64,000 nt of DNA from Clostridia bacterium (GTDB lineage: Bacteria; Bacillota; Clostridia; TANB77; CAG-508): positions 30,869-94,868 of the forward strand of contig CAAEVK010000037.1 in assembly GCA_900759475.1 (NCBI GenBank), in the 5' to 3' direction. The notes under the pieces were generated by a model that did not search any database, was not told the DNA's origin, and worked only from the letters and a program-made list of their open reading frames with translations. The position numbers were made by a program, and so were the translations under genes. Below, piece after piece: positions 19,324 through 28,830 of this stretch. The number at the start of each line of letters is the position of its first letter. Within the stretch, counting starts at the first letter, position 1.

Positions 19324-20123
19324 TATTTCAGAAGATAGAAAAAAATATTTAAGGAAAATAACTTGGAATAAAATAGCTGTACTAACAACACAAATTTTGC
19401 TATTAATTGCTTTTATTGCTATTTGGGAAATTTTGGCAAAAATAAATGTGATTGATAGCTTTATTACTAGTTCACCAAGTAGAATTTTTAAAACATTAAT
19501 GAATTTATCAGAAAATGATCTAATGAGACATTTGGGAGTAACCGCACTAGAAACGCTAATTGGTTTTTTGTCTGGTACATTTTTAGGGGTAATGATTGCA
19601 ATTATTCTATGGTGGTCAAAATTTTTATCAAAAGTGGCAGAACCATTTTTAGTAGTGCTAAATAGTTTACCTAAAATTGCTTTAGGACCAGTAATTATTA
19701 TCTGGGTAGGAGCAGGTATGCCAGCTATTATTGTAATGGCATTAGCAATATCTTTAATTGTTACCATATTAGAAATATTAAATGGATTTTTAAATACAGA
19801 CAAAGAAAAAATTAAAATGGTAAAAACCTTTAATGCTAATCGTTATCAGGTATTAACAAAAGTAGTATTGCCAGCTAACATTTCTACATTTGTTAATTCT
19901 TTAAAAATTAATTTAGGATTATCTTTAGTGGGAGTTATCTCAGGAGAATTCCTAGTTTCCAAAGCTGGCTTGCGGATACTTAATTGTTTATGGAGGGCAA
20001 GTATTTAAATTAGACTTAGTAATGACAAGTGTTATTATTTTAGGAATATTTGCTGCGGTACTATATCAAGGGATTGTTTTATTAGAAAAAATCATTTTAA
20101 ATTCCCATAAATATGGAAATTAA
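19313..20123 (+). CDS. ABC transporter permease, nitrate/sulfonate/taurine type, one CGG shift
   Basis: About 269 residues with six predicted helices (SsuC/TauC type). The EAA-like coupling loop reads KMVKTFNANRYQVLTKVVLPANIS. ATG at 19313 has AAGGAG upstream and overlaps the ATPase gene by 11 bp. The zero frame ends ISGEFLVSKAGLRILNCLWRASI; skipping the C of the CGG at 19973 gives SKAGLGYLIVYGGQVFKLDLV and a last membrane helix ending at TAA 20121-20123. SKAGLGYLI..G is the expected C-terminal family motif. The domain sits in the membrane and moves substrate delivered by the downstream binding protein. Confidence 0.92.
19973..19975 (+). other. CGG +1 shift site, permease
   Basis: TTG-CGG-A, codon 221. 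Skipping C19973 gives KAGL-G-YLIVYGGQ, the family C-terminal motif, plus 48 more residues. Confidence 0.92.
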
Positions 20124-20183
20124 ACTATTTTAGGTAATGTAATAGGTTAGTCTTAGCTAACTCATCAAAAAGGAGGTAAAAAT

Positions 20184-21179
20184 TTGAAAAAATATATTAT
20201 TATTTTATGTGTGATAGCGATTGTTGTTTTAGGAATAGTTAGCTATTTTTATCAAAATCAAAATAAGCAAATAGCAGAACTAGAAACAGTTAAAGTGAAT
20301 GAGGTTACACGTTCTGTATTTTACGCACCACAATATGTAGCAATTAGTAAAGGATTTTTTAAAGAGGAAGGATTAAATATTGAGTTAACTACTGGTCAGG
20401 GAGCAGATACTGTAATGACTTCTGTATTAGCAAATCAATGTGATATTGGTTTTGCAGGACCAGAAGCATCAATTTATGTATATAACGAAGGAAAAGAAGA
20501 CAACACACAAGTATTTGCCCAATTAACTCAAAAAGATGGTTCATTTTTAGTAAGTAAAACCAATGATACAGATTTCAAATGGACAGATTTAAAAGGAAAA
20601 ACAATAATACCAGGAAGAAAAGGTGGAGTACCATATATGACATTAGAATATGTTATTAAGAAAAATGGAATGAATCCAGAAACTGATATGGTATTGGATG
20701 ATAGCATTAAATTTGACTTAATGGCAGGAGCATTTACTGGAGGAGAAGCAGATTATGTAACATTGTTTGAACCAACAGCATCTTTAATAGAGCAATCACA
20801 AAAAGGATATATTGTAGCATCTGTGGGGGAAGCAGCAGGAGACATACCATATACAGCTTACTTTGCCAAGAAGAGTTATATCAATAATCATTCTGAAACA
20901 ATACAAAAATTTGTAAATGCCATTGCTAAAGGGCAAGAGTGGGTAGCTAATGCAACAGATAGAGAAATTGCAGAAGCAATTGTTGAATTTTTCCCAGATA
21001 CAGATGTAACAGTATTAGAAAAAGTAGTAAATAGATATAAAAGTATTGATGCATGGAAAACAACACCAGAACTAAAACCAGAGGATTTTGATTTATTACA
21101 AACTGTTATGCTAGAAGCGGGAGAACTAAACGAAAAAGTACCATATGAAGAAGTTGTAAATATGGAATATGTAAAGTAG
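20184..21179 (+). CDS. ABC transporter substrate-binding protein, NMT1/SsuA type
   Basis: A 331-residue periplasmic-binding-type protein. An N-terminal hydrophobic segment (about 4-22) lacks a lipobox Cys, so it is likely a membrane anchor rather than a lipoprotein. The body has VTRSVFYAPQYVAISKGFFKEEGLNIEL and GADTVMTSVLANQCDIGFAGPEA, characteristic of the NMT1/THI5-like and SsuA fold. It captures a small organic anion or pyrimidine for the two genes upstream. The start is TTG at 20184, supported by AAGGAGG nine bases upstream and by lack of any nearby ATG. One GCG-GGA junction is read normally. Confidence 0.9.
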   Translation: MKKYIIILCVIAIVVLGIVSYFYQNQNKQIAELETVKVNEVTRSVFYAPQYVAISKGFFKEEGLNIELTTGQGADTVMTSVLANQCDIGFAGPEASIYVYNEGKEDNTQVFAQLTQKDGSFLVSKTNDTDFKWTDLKGKTIIPGRKGGVPYMTLEYVIKKNGMNPETDMVLDDSIKFDLMAGAFTGGEADYVTLFEPTASLIEQSQKGYIVASVGEAAGDIPYTAYFAKKSYINNHSETIQKFVNAIAKGQEWVANATDREIAEAIVEFFPDTDVTVLEKVVNRYKSIDAWKTTPELKPEDFDLLQTVMLEAGELNEKVPYEEVVNMEYVK

Positions 21180-21260
21180 AGAGTAATGGAAAAATAAAAG
21201 TCCCCATATTGTGAAAATTACAAAAATATAGTAAAATGAATAATAAAAGGGGATGGTTAA

Positions 21261-21662
21261 ATGAAAAAAGAGAAGAAAGGGAGAATAGCTACATTTTTGG
21301 CAGGGCTATTAACTGGAGGAATTGGAACATATGTAGGATTATTGGGGTTAGCGCAGATAGGAGTAGAAGTTTATGGAATTAGTAATGCTACACAATTAAT
21401 AACAGCTATTACCTTAAATCCAGCACCATTTTTAAATGGATTAGGAGGTATTGCTGCCGGTGGAGTTTGTTTAGGAATTGCAGGGAAAACAATAGCTAGA
21501 AATATAAGAACCATTGCAAAAGAAAATAAAGAAAAAGCAGCCGAAACTTTTTTATCAAAAAAAGACAAAAAAGAAATCTTTAAAGAAAGAATAAAAGAAG
21601 AGCCAAATAAAAGTGTAATACAACAAGCAAAGAAAAATGAAACAAATGAGCAAATAAGATAG
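21261..21662 (+). CDS. Small membrane protein of unknown function
   Basis: 133 residues. A basic start, two Gly-rich hydrophobic segments (about 9-33 and 52-76, with LAGLLTGGIGTYVGLLG and GLGGIAAGGVCLGIAG) and a highly charged Lys/Glu C-terminal tail. I do not recognise the family. ATG follows GGGGATGG at a usable spacing, and a terminator follows. It could be a small envelope-associated protein; no neighbour indicates a role. Confidence 0.6.
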   Translation: MKKEKKGRIATFLAGLLTGGIGTYVGLLGLAQIGVEVYGISNATQLITAITLNPAPFLNGLGGIAAGGVCLGIAGKTIARNIRTIAKENKEKAAETFLSKKDKKEIFKERIKEEPNKSVIQQAKKNETNEQIR

Positions 21663-21676
21663 AATGAAGGATTATA

Positions 21677-21709
21677 AAAAAACAGGAAATTAATTTTTCC
21701 TGTTTTTTG
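21677..21709 (+). terminator. Terminator after small membrane protein gene
   Basis: AAAAACAGGAAA pairs with TTTCCTGTTTTTT around a short loop. Confidence 0.8.
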
Positions 21710-21928
21710 ACAAAATATTGTATAGTTATTAAATGAAAATAAAAAACTACAGTACTTTTCCTAACAAAATTGTGTGGATGTTTTATAATTTAAATTTAAT
21801 TAAAAACATCAATTTACATAGTTTAAACTGTAACAATATTCATAATAAATTCACACAAATAGGATTGGAATATTCATAAAAATATGATATTATATATAAA
21901 CTAAAAGTAAAATATAGGAGAAATAAAA

Positions 21929-22631
21929 ATGTCATATATTAAATTTAAGAATGTTATAAAAGAATATACGATGGGAGAAATAACAATAAAAGCTCTAGAA
22001 AATACCAATTTTGAGATAGAAAAAGGAGAGTTAACTGTTATTGTAGGACCATCAGGAGCTGGTAAAACTACAGCATTAAATATTTTAGGAGGTATGGATA
22101 CAGCAACTTCACGGAGATGTTATTGTGGCAGGAAAAAACATTACCAAGTTTAAGCCACGAGAATTAATTAAGTACCGTAGAGAAGATATTGGATTTGTAT
22201 TTCAATTTTATAATTTAGTACAAAATTTAACAGCAAAAGAAAATGTAGAATTGGCAACACAAATTTGCAAAAATCCATTAGATCCAGAAACTGTTTTGGT
22301 AAATGTTGGATTAAAAGATAGAATGAAAAATTTTCCTTCACAATTATCTGGTGGGGAGCAACAAAGAGTAGCAATTGCAAGAGCAATTGCAAAAAATCCC
22401 AAAATACTATTATGTGATGAGCCAACAGGTGCATTAGACTACAATACGGGAAAACAAATATTAAAATTATTACAAGACACTGCAAGAATTCAAAAAATGA
22501 CAGTCATTATTATTACTCACAATAGTAGTTTGGCACCAATGGCAGATAAAGTAATTCGTTTTAAAAATGGTAGTGTAGCAAGTGTTGAACAAAATCAAAC
22601 ACCAGTTTCAATTGATAAAATAGAATGGTAG
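21929..22631 (+). CDS. ABC transporter ATPase, MacB/LolD type, one CGG shift
   Basis: About 233 residues. Walker A GPSGAGKTT; Q-loop FVFQFYNLV; signature LSGGEQQRVAIARAIA; Walker B ILLCDEPTGALD; switch His in ITHNSSLAP. GALD is typical of the MacB/LolD/FtsE group. The zero frame breaks at the CGG at 22112; skipping its C converts TSRRCY into ATSGDVIVAGKNI, the standard strand after Walker A, and continues to TAG at 22629-22631. It partners the large FtsX-like permease encoded 10 bp downstream. Such pairs extrude lipids, peptides or drugs, or control cell-wall hydrolases. Confidence 0.94.
22112..22114 (+). other. CGG +1 shift site, MacB-type ATPase
   Basis: Codon 62, TCA-CGG-A. Skipping C22112 gives TS-G-DVIVAGKN, found between Walker A and the Q-loop in this family. 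Confidence 0.93.
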
Positions 22632-22641
22632 GAGATAAAAA

Positions 22642-25600
22642 ATGAAGGCTCTTCATAAGGACATTGTCCTTCAAATAAAACATACATGGAAAAGGTTTTT
22701 ATCCATTTTACTAATGGCTTTATTAGGTGTTGGCTTTTTTGCAGGAATTAAAGCAACTAGCCCAGATATGAAGGATACATTAGATACTTATTTTGATGAA
22801 CAAAATATTTTTGACATAGAAGTAGTATCTACTTTAGGAATAGTTCAAAAAGATATAGATGCCATTTCACAAATAGAAGGAATAGAAAAAATTTTACCAA
22901 CATATAGTACAGACTTAGAGTTTAATATTGGGCAAAAAGATATTATTGTAAAAGCATATGCCTATTTTAAAGAGGATATAAACCAACCTCAATTACAAGA
23001 GGGAAAACTACCAGAAAAAGAAAATGAATGTGTTGTAGAAAGCAATTTTTTAAAAGCAACAGGTTTACAAATAGGAGATAAAATTGTTGCAGAAAATTTG
23101 GATGAAGACGAAATTTTAAATACAGATACTTTTCAAATAGTGGGAACAGTTTCTTCTCCGTTGTATATATCAAGAGAAAGAGGTTCTAGTAAATTAGGAG
23201 ACGGAATGCTTGATTATTTTATGTATATATGGAATGGGAGCTTTTCTTCAGAGGCATATACTGAAATCTACTTGACAATAGCTGGAACGAAGGAATTAAA
23301 TACATTTAGTGATGCTTACGAAAATAAAATAGAGACAGTAAAATCACAACTAGAAGAAATTGCAACTATTAGAGAAGAAGGTCGATATCAAGAAATATTA
23401 ACAGAAGCAAATGAAGAAATTGCAGAAAATGAAAAAAAATTAGAAGATGCTAAAACAGAAGCAAATCAAAAAATAGCAGATGCAGAGCAAGAAATTAAAG
23501 AAGGAGAAAGCAAAATTGCAAAAGCAGAAAAAGAAATAAAAAACAATAGGGCAGAAGCAAATAATAAATTTATGCAAGCAGAAGCAGAAATTGCACAGGC
23601 GGAAAAAGAATTAACGGAGAAAGAACAAGAATTTAATAATAGTAAAGAAAGCATACAAGAGCAAATTGCACAAGCAAAAACTGCTATAGACACTTTAAAT
23701 TCTAATATGGAAAAAATTGAAGAACAAATAATAGCAGTAAATAAACAATATGAAGGAGTAACAGATGAAACAGCACTTGTCCAAAAAGAAACAATATTAG
23801 CACAATTAAATGAAAGCAAAGAACAAATAAGTAGTCAATTAAATGAAATTACTACACAGCTAGAGTCTGCACAACAAATTTTAGAAAATACACCAAAACA
23901 AATTGCAGCAGGAAAAGAAGAAATTCAAAAAAATAAACAAGAACTTACAAAAAATAAGAATAGTACATATCAGCAATTAAATAATGCTGAAAATCAAGTA
24001 AATACTAGTAAACAAGAAATAGCAGAGGCAAAAGAAACATTAGAAGAAGAGAGAATAAAAGCTGAAGAAGAAATAGCAGATGCAGAGCAAAAGTTGGCAG
24101 AGGCGAAAGAAGAGATTAATAAAATCGAGAAACCAACTTGGTATATATTAGACAGAGAATCAAATACTGGATATGAAGGATATCATCAGGACACACAAAG
24201 AATTGCCAATATTGGAAAACTATTTCCAGTAGTGTTTTTTGTTGTAGCTACTTTAATTAGTTTAACTTCTATGACTAGAATGGTAGAGGAACAAAGAGTA
24301 CAAATTGGAACATTAAAGGCATTAGGATATCATAAAAATCAAATTATTCAAAAATATATTTTATATGCTTTAACTGCTACATTAATTGGCGGTGTAATTG
24401 GAATGATAATTGGATTTGAATTACTACCAAGAATTATATTTTCTATGTATAAAATGATGTATGCTGATTTACAGATTAATATTCAATTTAACTTCTATTA
24501 TGGTGCAATGGGGTTAGGAATTGCAATTGCTTGTATTGTAGGTGCAACCGTTTTTTCAGCAATGAATGAATTAAAAAGAACACCAGCAGAATTAATGAGA
24601 CCAAAAGCACCAAAACCGGGTAAAAGGGTTATTTTAGAAAGGATACCATTTTTATGGAAGCATATGAATTTTACACAAAAAGTAACAGCTAGAAATTTAT
24701 TTCGTTATAAAAAAAGGTTTTTAATGACGATTATTGGCATATGTGGTTGTACAGCTCTTATTTTAGCAGGATTTGGATTAAAAAATTCTATTTCTTCTAT
24801 GATACCACTACAATATGGGGAAATATTTCGCTACCAAATGATAGTATCTTTAAAAAGTGACATAACAAAAGAGCAAATCCAAGAAAAAGTAAATGACCTA
24901 CAAAATTATTCAGAAATAACAGACCTTTTAAAAGCGAATATGCAAGCAGGTACATTAACGACAAAAGAATCCAAAAATGTCCAAATCTTAATACCAGAAG
25001 ACAATACTAAATTAGAAGAGTTCATTCTTTTAAGAAAAAATGGAACAAAAGAATATTATCATTTAAGTAATAATGAAATTATTGTTACACAAAAGGTTGC
25101 TAAATTATTAAATATAAAACCAGGAGATATTGTAAAACTGAAAAATGCAGATGACCAAGAAGTAGAGGTAAAAGTACAGGCAATTACAGAGAACTATATT
25201 TCTCATTATGTTTATATGGCAAGTAATCTTTACCAAGAATTATTTAATAGCGTACCACAAGAAAATGTTATTTTAATAAAAACAGATTTATTAACCACAA
25301 CACAAGAAGAAAATCTTGCTAAAGTAATTTTAGGAGATACAGAGCATATTGCAGGGATAAGCAAAAATTCTAATTTAATTTCTCTTATGGATGACACAAT
25401 GAAAAGTTTAAACAGTGTTGTTTGGGTATTAATTATTTCTGCTGGCTTATTAGCATTTGTAGTTTTATATAATTTATCCAATGTAAATATTAGTGAAAGA
25501 GTTAGAGAATTAGCAACAATTAAAGTTTTAGGGTTTTATGATAAAGAAGTATACGACTATGTTGCAAAAGAAACAACAATTCTTACTGTTATTGGAATTG

Positions 25601-25809
25601 TTTTAGGATTAGTTGGTGGATATTTTTTAAATTTATTTATTATTGAAACATGTGAATTAGATATGATTATGTTTAATAAAATAGTAGAACCAATTAGTTA
25701 TTTATATGCTACTATTATTACAATAGTATTTACGATTATTGTCAATATTACTACCTATTTTAGATTAAAGAAAATAGATATGATAGAATCTCTAAAAAGT
25801 ATAGAGTAA
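22642..25809 (+). CDS. Large FtsX-like ABC permease with coiled coil
   Basis: A 1055-residue permease. Helix 1 (about 17-38), then an extracytoplasmic MacB-like domain. A long coiled coil (about 240-500) is built of EIAENEKKLEDA-type heptads with many Ala, Glu and Lys. Next come FtsX helices (VVFFVVATLISLTSMTRMVEEQR), a second membrane/extracellular module starting near KRFLMTIIGICGC, and three C-terminal helices. This is the large ABC3/FtsX pattern of Gram-positive bacteria, partner of the ATPase 10 bp upstream. A coiled coil outside the membrane suggests contact with a cell-wall enzyme, as in FtsEX; that is inference. Five CGG trinucleotides straddle codons and none is in frame. Confidence 0.9.
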   Translation: MKALHKDIVLQIKHTWKRFLSILLMALLGVGFFAGIKATSPDMKDTLDTYFDEQNIFDIEVVSTLGIVQKDIDAISQIEGIEKILPTYSTDLEFNIGQKDIIVKAYAYFKEDINQPQLQEGKLPEKENECVVESNFLKATGLQIGDKIVAENLDEDEILNTDTFQIVGTVSSPLYISRERGSSKLGDGMLDYFMYIWNGSFSSEAYTEIYLTIAGTKELNTFSDAYENKIETVKSQLEEIATIREEGRYQEILTEANEEIAENEKKLEDAKTEANQKIADAEQEIKEGESKIAKAEKEIKNNRAEANNKFMQAEAEIAQAEKELTEKEQEFNNSKESIQEQIAQAKTAIDTLNSNMEKIEEQIIAVNKQYEGVTDETALVQKETILAQLNESKEQISSQLNEITTQLESAQQILENTPKQIAAGKEEIQKNKQELTKNKNSTYQQLNNAENQVNTSKQEIAEAKETLEEERIKAEEEIADAEQKLAEAKEEINKIEKPTWYILDRESNTGYEGYHQDTQRIANIGKLFPVVFFVVATLISLTSMTRMVEEQRVQIGTLKALGYHKNQIIQKYILYALTATLIGGVIGMIIGFELLPRIIFSMYKMMYADLQINIQFNFYYGAMGLGIAIACIVGATVFSAMNELKRTPAELMRPKAPKPGKRVILERIPFLWKHMNFTQKVTARNLFRYKKRFLMTIIGICGCTALILAGFGLKNSISSMIPLQYGEIFRYQMIVSLKSDITKEQIQEKVNDLQNYSEITDLLKANMQAGTLTTKESKNVQILIPEDNTKLEEFILLRKNGTKEYYHLSNNEIIVTQKVAKLLNIKPGDIVKLKNADDQEVEVKVQAITENYISHYVYMASNLYQELFNSVPQENVILIKTDLLTTTQEENLAKVILGDTEHIAGISKNSNLISLMDDTMKSLNSVVWVLIISAGLLAFVVLYNLSNVNISERVRELATIKVLGFYDKEVYDYVAKETTILTVIGIVLGLVGGYFLNLFIIETCELDMIMFNKIVEPISYLYATIITIVFTIIVNITTYFRLKKIDMIESLKSIE

Positions 25810-25916
25810 AGGAAAAAAATATATACATAAATAGAATATAAAGCAATAAATTATATAAAGAAAACAGTAATATAATAGGAAAACAAGGTGAATATAACAA
25901 AAAAAGTAAAAAACTA

Positions 25917-25944
25917 TTGACAAATTTTTACAATATGTTAAGAT
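25917..25944 (+). promoter_or_regulatory. Promoter for comM, overlapping a terminator hairpin
   Basis: TTGACA at 25917-25922 and TAAGAT at 25939-25944, spacer 16. The -10 lies in the left arm of the hairpin at 25936-25967. Confidence 0.5.
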
Positions 25945-25975
25945 AGAAATATATTTTTATCTTAACATTTTTTTT
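25936..25975 (+). terminator. Terminator hairpin upstream of comM
   Basis: TGTTAAGATA (25936-25945) pairs with 25958-25967, followed by a run of Ts. It ends read-through from the ABC permease gene. Transcripts from the overlapping promoter would lack the left arm. Confidence 0.75.
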
Positions 25976-26010
25976 CTAAAAAATTTTCCCAAAAAAATAA
26001 AGGAGAGCAT

Positions 26011-27542
26011 ATGATATCTATTGTTAAAAGCATGGCTTTACATGGGCTAGATGGTTATTTGGTTGATGTACAAGTAGATATTTCTAATGGTTTACCATAT
26101 CTTGAAATTGTGGGATTACCAGACACTAGTATTCGAGAAGCAAAAGAAAGAGTAAAAGCTGCTATTAGAAATTGTAGTGAAGAATTTCCAAGTAGAAGAA
26201 TTGTAGTAAATTTAGCACCAGCAGATACCAAAAAAGAAGGTTCTATTTTTGATTTAGCAATTGCCATTGGAATATTAAATGCAACAGGAAGAATTGCAAA
26301 GGATTTAAAAAATACTGTTTTTATTGGAGAACTATCTTTAGATGGAACACTAAATAAAGTAAATGGAGTTTTACCAATGTGTATTGAAGCTGTTAAATTA
26401 GGAATACAAAAAATTATTTTACCACAGCAAAATGTAAAAGAAGCGGCAATTGTCAATGGAATAAAGGTAATTCCGGTGAACAATTTAAATGAAGTAATTA
26501 ATTTTTTAAATGGTATAGAAGAAATAGAACCAGAGAAAGTAAATATACAAGCATTATTTGCTAATAAAGAATATGGTTTGGATTTTTGCGAAGTAAAAGG
26601 ACAAGAAAGTGTAAAAAGAGCATTAGAAATAGCAGCTGCTGGAGGGCATAATATTCTTCTAATTGGGAGTCCACGGTTCTGGAAAAACCATGCTAGCAAG
26701 AAGAATTCCTTCTATACTACCAGATTTAACTTTTGAAGAGGCCTTAGAAGTAACAAAGATTCATAGTATAGCAGGTAATTTAAAGACAAATCAATCTATT
26801 ATTACAACACGACCATTTAGAAGTCCACACCATACCATATCTGCTGTATCATTAGTAGGAGGAGGAAAAATTCCAAAGCCCGGAGAAATTAGTTTAGCAC
26901 ATTATGGAGTACTGTTTTTAGATGAATTGCCAGAGTTTCAAAAAAACACTTTAGAAGTAATGAGAGGCCCTTTAGAGGATGGAAAGGTTACCATTAGCAG
27001 AATTAATGCAAGCTTTACATATCCTTGCAATTTTATGCTAATAGCTAGTATGAATCCATGTCCTTGTGGCTATTATGGTTCCAAAGAAAAAGAGTGCAAT
27101 TGTACCCCACAACAAATTAATAGATATATGGGAAAAATTAGTGGACCATTACTAGATAGAATTGATATTCAAATAGAAGTAAGTAGTGTAAAATATGAAA
27201 AATTAGATTCCAGTGAACAAGTAGAAACCTCTCATATAATTAAACAAAGAGTAAATATTGCAAGAAAAATTCAACAAGCAAGGTATCAAAAATATAAAAT
27301 TTATTCCAATAGTGAGTTAACCCCAAAATTAACAGAACAATATTGTAAATTGGACGAAAAAGGGAAAGACATATTAAAAAATGCTTTTGATAAGCTACGG
27401 GTTAAGTGCAAGAGCATATGGAAGAATACTAAAGGTGGCTCGTACAATTGCAGATTTAGAAGGAAATACAAATATACAGGCAAACCATATCGCAGAAGCT
27501 GTTCAATATAGAAGCCTAGACAGAAAATATTGGGCAAACTAG
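26011..27542 (+). CDS. comM: ComM/YifB-like Mg-chelatase family AAA protein, two CGG shifts
   Basis: About 509 residues, the normal length for the family only if two in-frame CGGs are shifted. The N-terminal LonC-like domain (SMALHGLDGYLVDVQVDISNGLP) runs to residue 220. The CGG at 26674 falls inside Walker A: skipping C gives LIGSPGSGKTMLARR. Walker B-like VLFLDELPEFQ and zinc-like CPCGYYG...CNC follow. The second CGG at 27398 restores DKLGLSARAYGRILKVARTIADL, the family C-terminal helix bundle, to TAG at 27540-27542. ComM is a helicase promoting branch migration during natural transformation. dprA and yraN follow in the same orientation. Confidence 0.96.
26674..26676 (+). other. CGG +1 shift site 1, comM Walker A
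   Basis: Codon 222, CCA-CGG-T. Skipping C26674 gives GSP-G-SGKTM, the ATP-binding loop. Confidence 0.96.
27398..27400 (+). other. CGG +1 shift site 2, comM C-terminus
   Basis: CTA-CGG-G. Skipping C27398 gives DKL-G-LSARAYGRILKVARTIADL; GLSARAY is highly conserved in the family. Confidence 0.96.
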
Positions 27543-27586
27543 TTAAGTAATAAAAAAGAATTTATATTGTTAATAATAGGAGAAAT

Positions 27587-28420
27587 ATGCAAATAATTTG
27601 TAAAAATGACATGGAATTCCCAGAGTTATTAAAAAAAGAAAAGCCAATAGTAGAAAAACTATATGTACAAGGTAATGTACAAAATTTACAACTGCCTACA
27701 ATTGCAATTGTAGGTTCCAGAGAATGTAGTCCATATGGAATAAAAATTGCTTATGAATTTGCTTATCAATTAGCAAAAGCAGGATTATGCATTGCTAGTG
27801 GTATGGCAATAGGAATTGACAAATATGCCCATTTAGGAACGCTAGATGCAAATGGAAAAACAATTGCTGTTTTAGGAAGTGGATTTCAACATATATTTCC
27901 AAAGGAGAATGTTGCCTTATACCACAGAATTATCGCAGAAAATGGAACGGTAATAACGGAGTACGAACCTAATGTAATTCCAAATAATAATTATTTCCCA
28001 AAAAGAAATAGAATTATTAGTGGAATAAGTTTAGGTGTATTAGTGGTAGAAGCAGAATATAGAAGTGGAGCAAGTATTACAGCACAGTATGCCCTAAAAC
28101 AAAAAAAACCATTATTTTGTATACCAAGCAATATAGATAGTTCTAAAGGAATAGGAACAAATCGACTAATTAAAGAAGGTGCAAAACTAGTAACAAGTAT
28201 TAGCGATATACTAGAACAAATGAATATAAAAGAACAAAATAAAGAAATCCCATTGGAATATAAAGAAATATATGAAGTAATAAAAAAAGGAACACATCAA
28301 ATAAATGCTATATGTAAAAAATTAAATCAAAATCCAAGTAAAATAATGTCAATACTTACAATAATGGAAATAGATGGTTATGTGCAAAGTATTACAGGAC
28401 AAGAATTTATTGCTTTATAG
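27587..28420 (+). CDS. dprA: DprA DNA-processing protein
   Basis: A 277-residue Rossmann-like protein. Key segments are TIAIVGSRECSPYG, ASGMAIGIDKYAHLGTLD, TIAVLGSGFQHIFPKEN, FPKRNRIISGIS and VEAEYRSGASITAQYA, all hallmarks of DprA/Smf. A C-terminal winged-helix-like domain starts near residue 215. DprA loads RecA on incoming single-stranded DNA during transformation. AGGAGAAAT precedes the start; it follows comM by 45 bp and yraN follows at once. An in-frame CGA at 28163 (GTNRLI) shows that CGA remains an ordinary Arg codon. Confidence 0.96.
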   Translation: MQIICKNDMEFPELLKKEKPIVEKLYVQGNVQNLQLPTIAIVGSRECSPYGIKIAYEFAYQLAKAGLCIASGMAIGIDKYAHLGTLDANGKTIAVLGSGFQHIFPKENVALYHRIIAENGTVITEYEPNVIPNNNYFPKRNRIISGISLGVLVVEAEYRSGASITAQYALKQKKPLFCIPSNIDSSKGIGTNRLIKEGAKLVTSISDILEQMNIKEQNKEIPLEYKEIYEVIKKGTHQINAICKKLNQNPSKIMSILTIMEIDGYVQSITGQEFIAL

Positions 28421-28434
28421 TGTGGGGGGAAACA

Positions 28435-28791
28435 ATGGATAAAAGACGTATTTTAGGAAATGCCGGAGAGAACACAGTAGAACAATATCTTACCAAAAAC
28501 GGATATAAAATATTAGACAGAAATTTTCAATGTAACTTAGGAGAAATTGACATTATTGCACTAGATAAAAATAAGGAAATTGTGTTTATTGAAGTAAAAA
28601 CGAGAAACAGTATTTTATATGGTTACCCAGCAGAAGCGATAACTAATAAAAAATTAAAACATATCTATTATACTGCTCAATATTATTTGCATATTCGTAA
28701 TTTAGAAAACTCCCCTGTTAGAATAGATGTAATAGAAGTGTATTTGCAACACAATTGTTATAAAATAAACCATATACAACAAATTGTTTAA
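28435..28791 (+). CDS. YraN family nuclease-like protein
   Basis: A 118-residue UPF0102/YraN protein: GNAGENTVEQYL at the N-terminus, then NLGEIDIIALDKNKEIVFIEVKTRNS, the PD-(D/E)XK-like core (E, D, ExK). It is predicted to be a Holliday-junction-resolvase-like nuclease; the role is unknown, but it commonly accompanies dprA. I choose ATG at 28435, supported by a GGGGGG ribosome site; an earlier GTG overlaps the end of dprA. Confidence 0.9.
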   Translation: MDKRRILGNAGENTVEQYLTKNGYKILDRNFQCNLGEIDIIALDKNKEIVFIEVKTRNSILYGYPAEAITNKKLKHIYYTAQYYLHIRNLENSPVRIDVIEVYLQHNCYKINHIQQIV

Positions 28792-28816
28792 AAAAAGAGC
28801 CATAAGGCTCTTTTTC
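28791..28816 (+). terminator. Terminator after comM-dprA-yraN
   Basis: AAAAAGAGCC (28792-28801) pairs with GGCTCTTTTT (28806-28815). Confidence 0.88.
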
Positions 28817-28830
28817 CTATACAACAAGAC

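Noticed and set aside
26055..26699. Long antisense ORF over comM (and a similar one at 19246-19803)
   Set aside because: No ribosome site, composition is a mirror of the sense gene and there is no recognisable domain.
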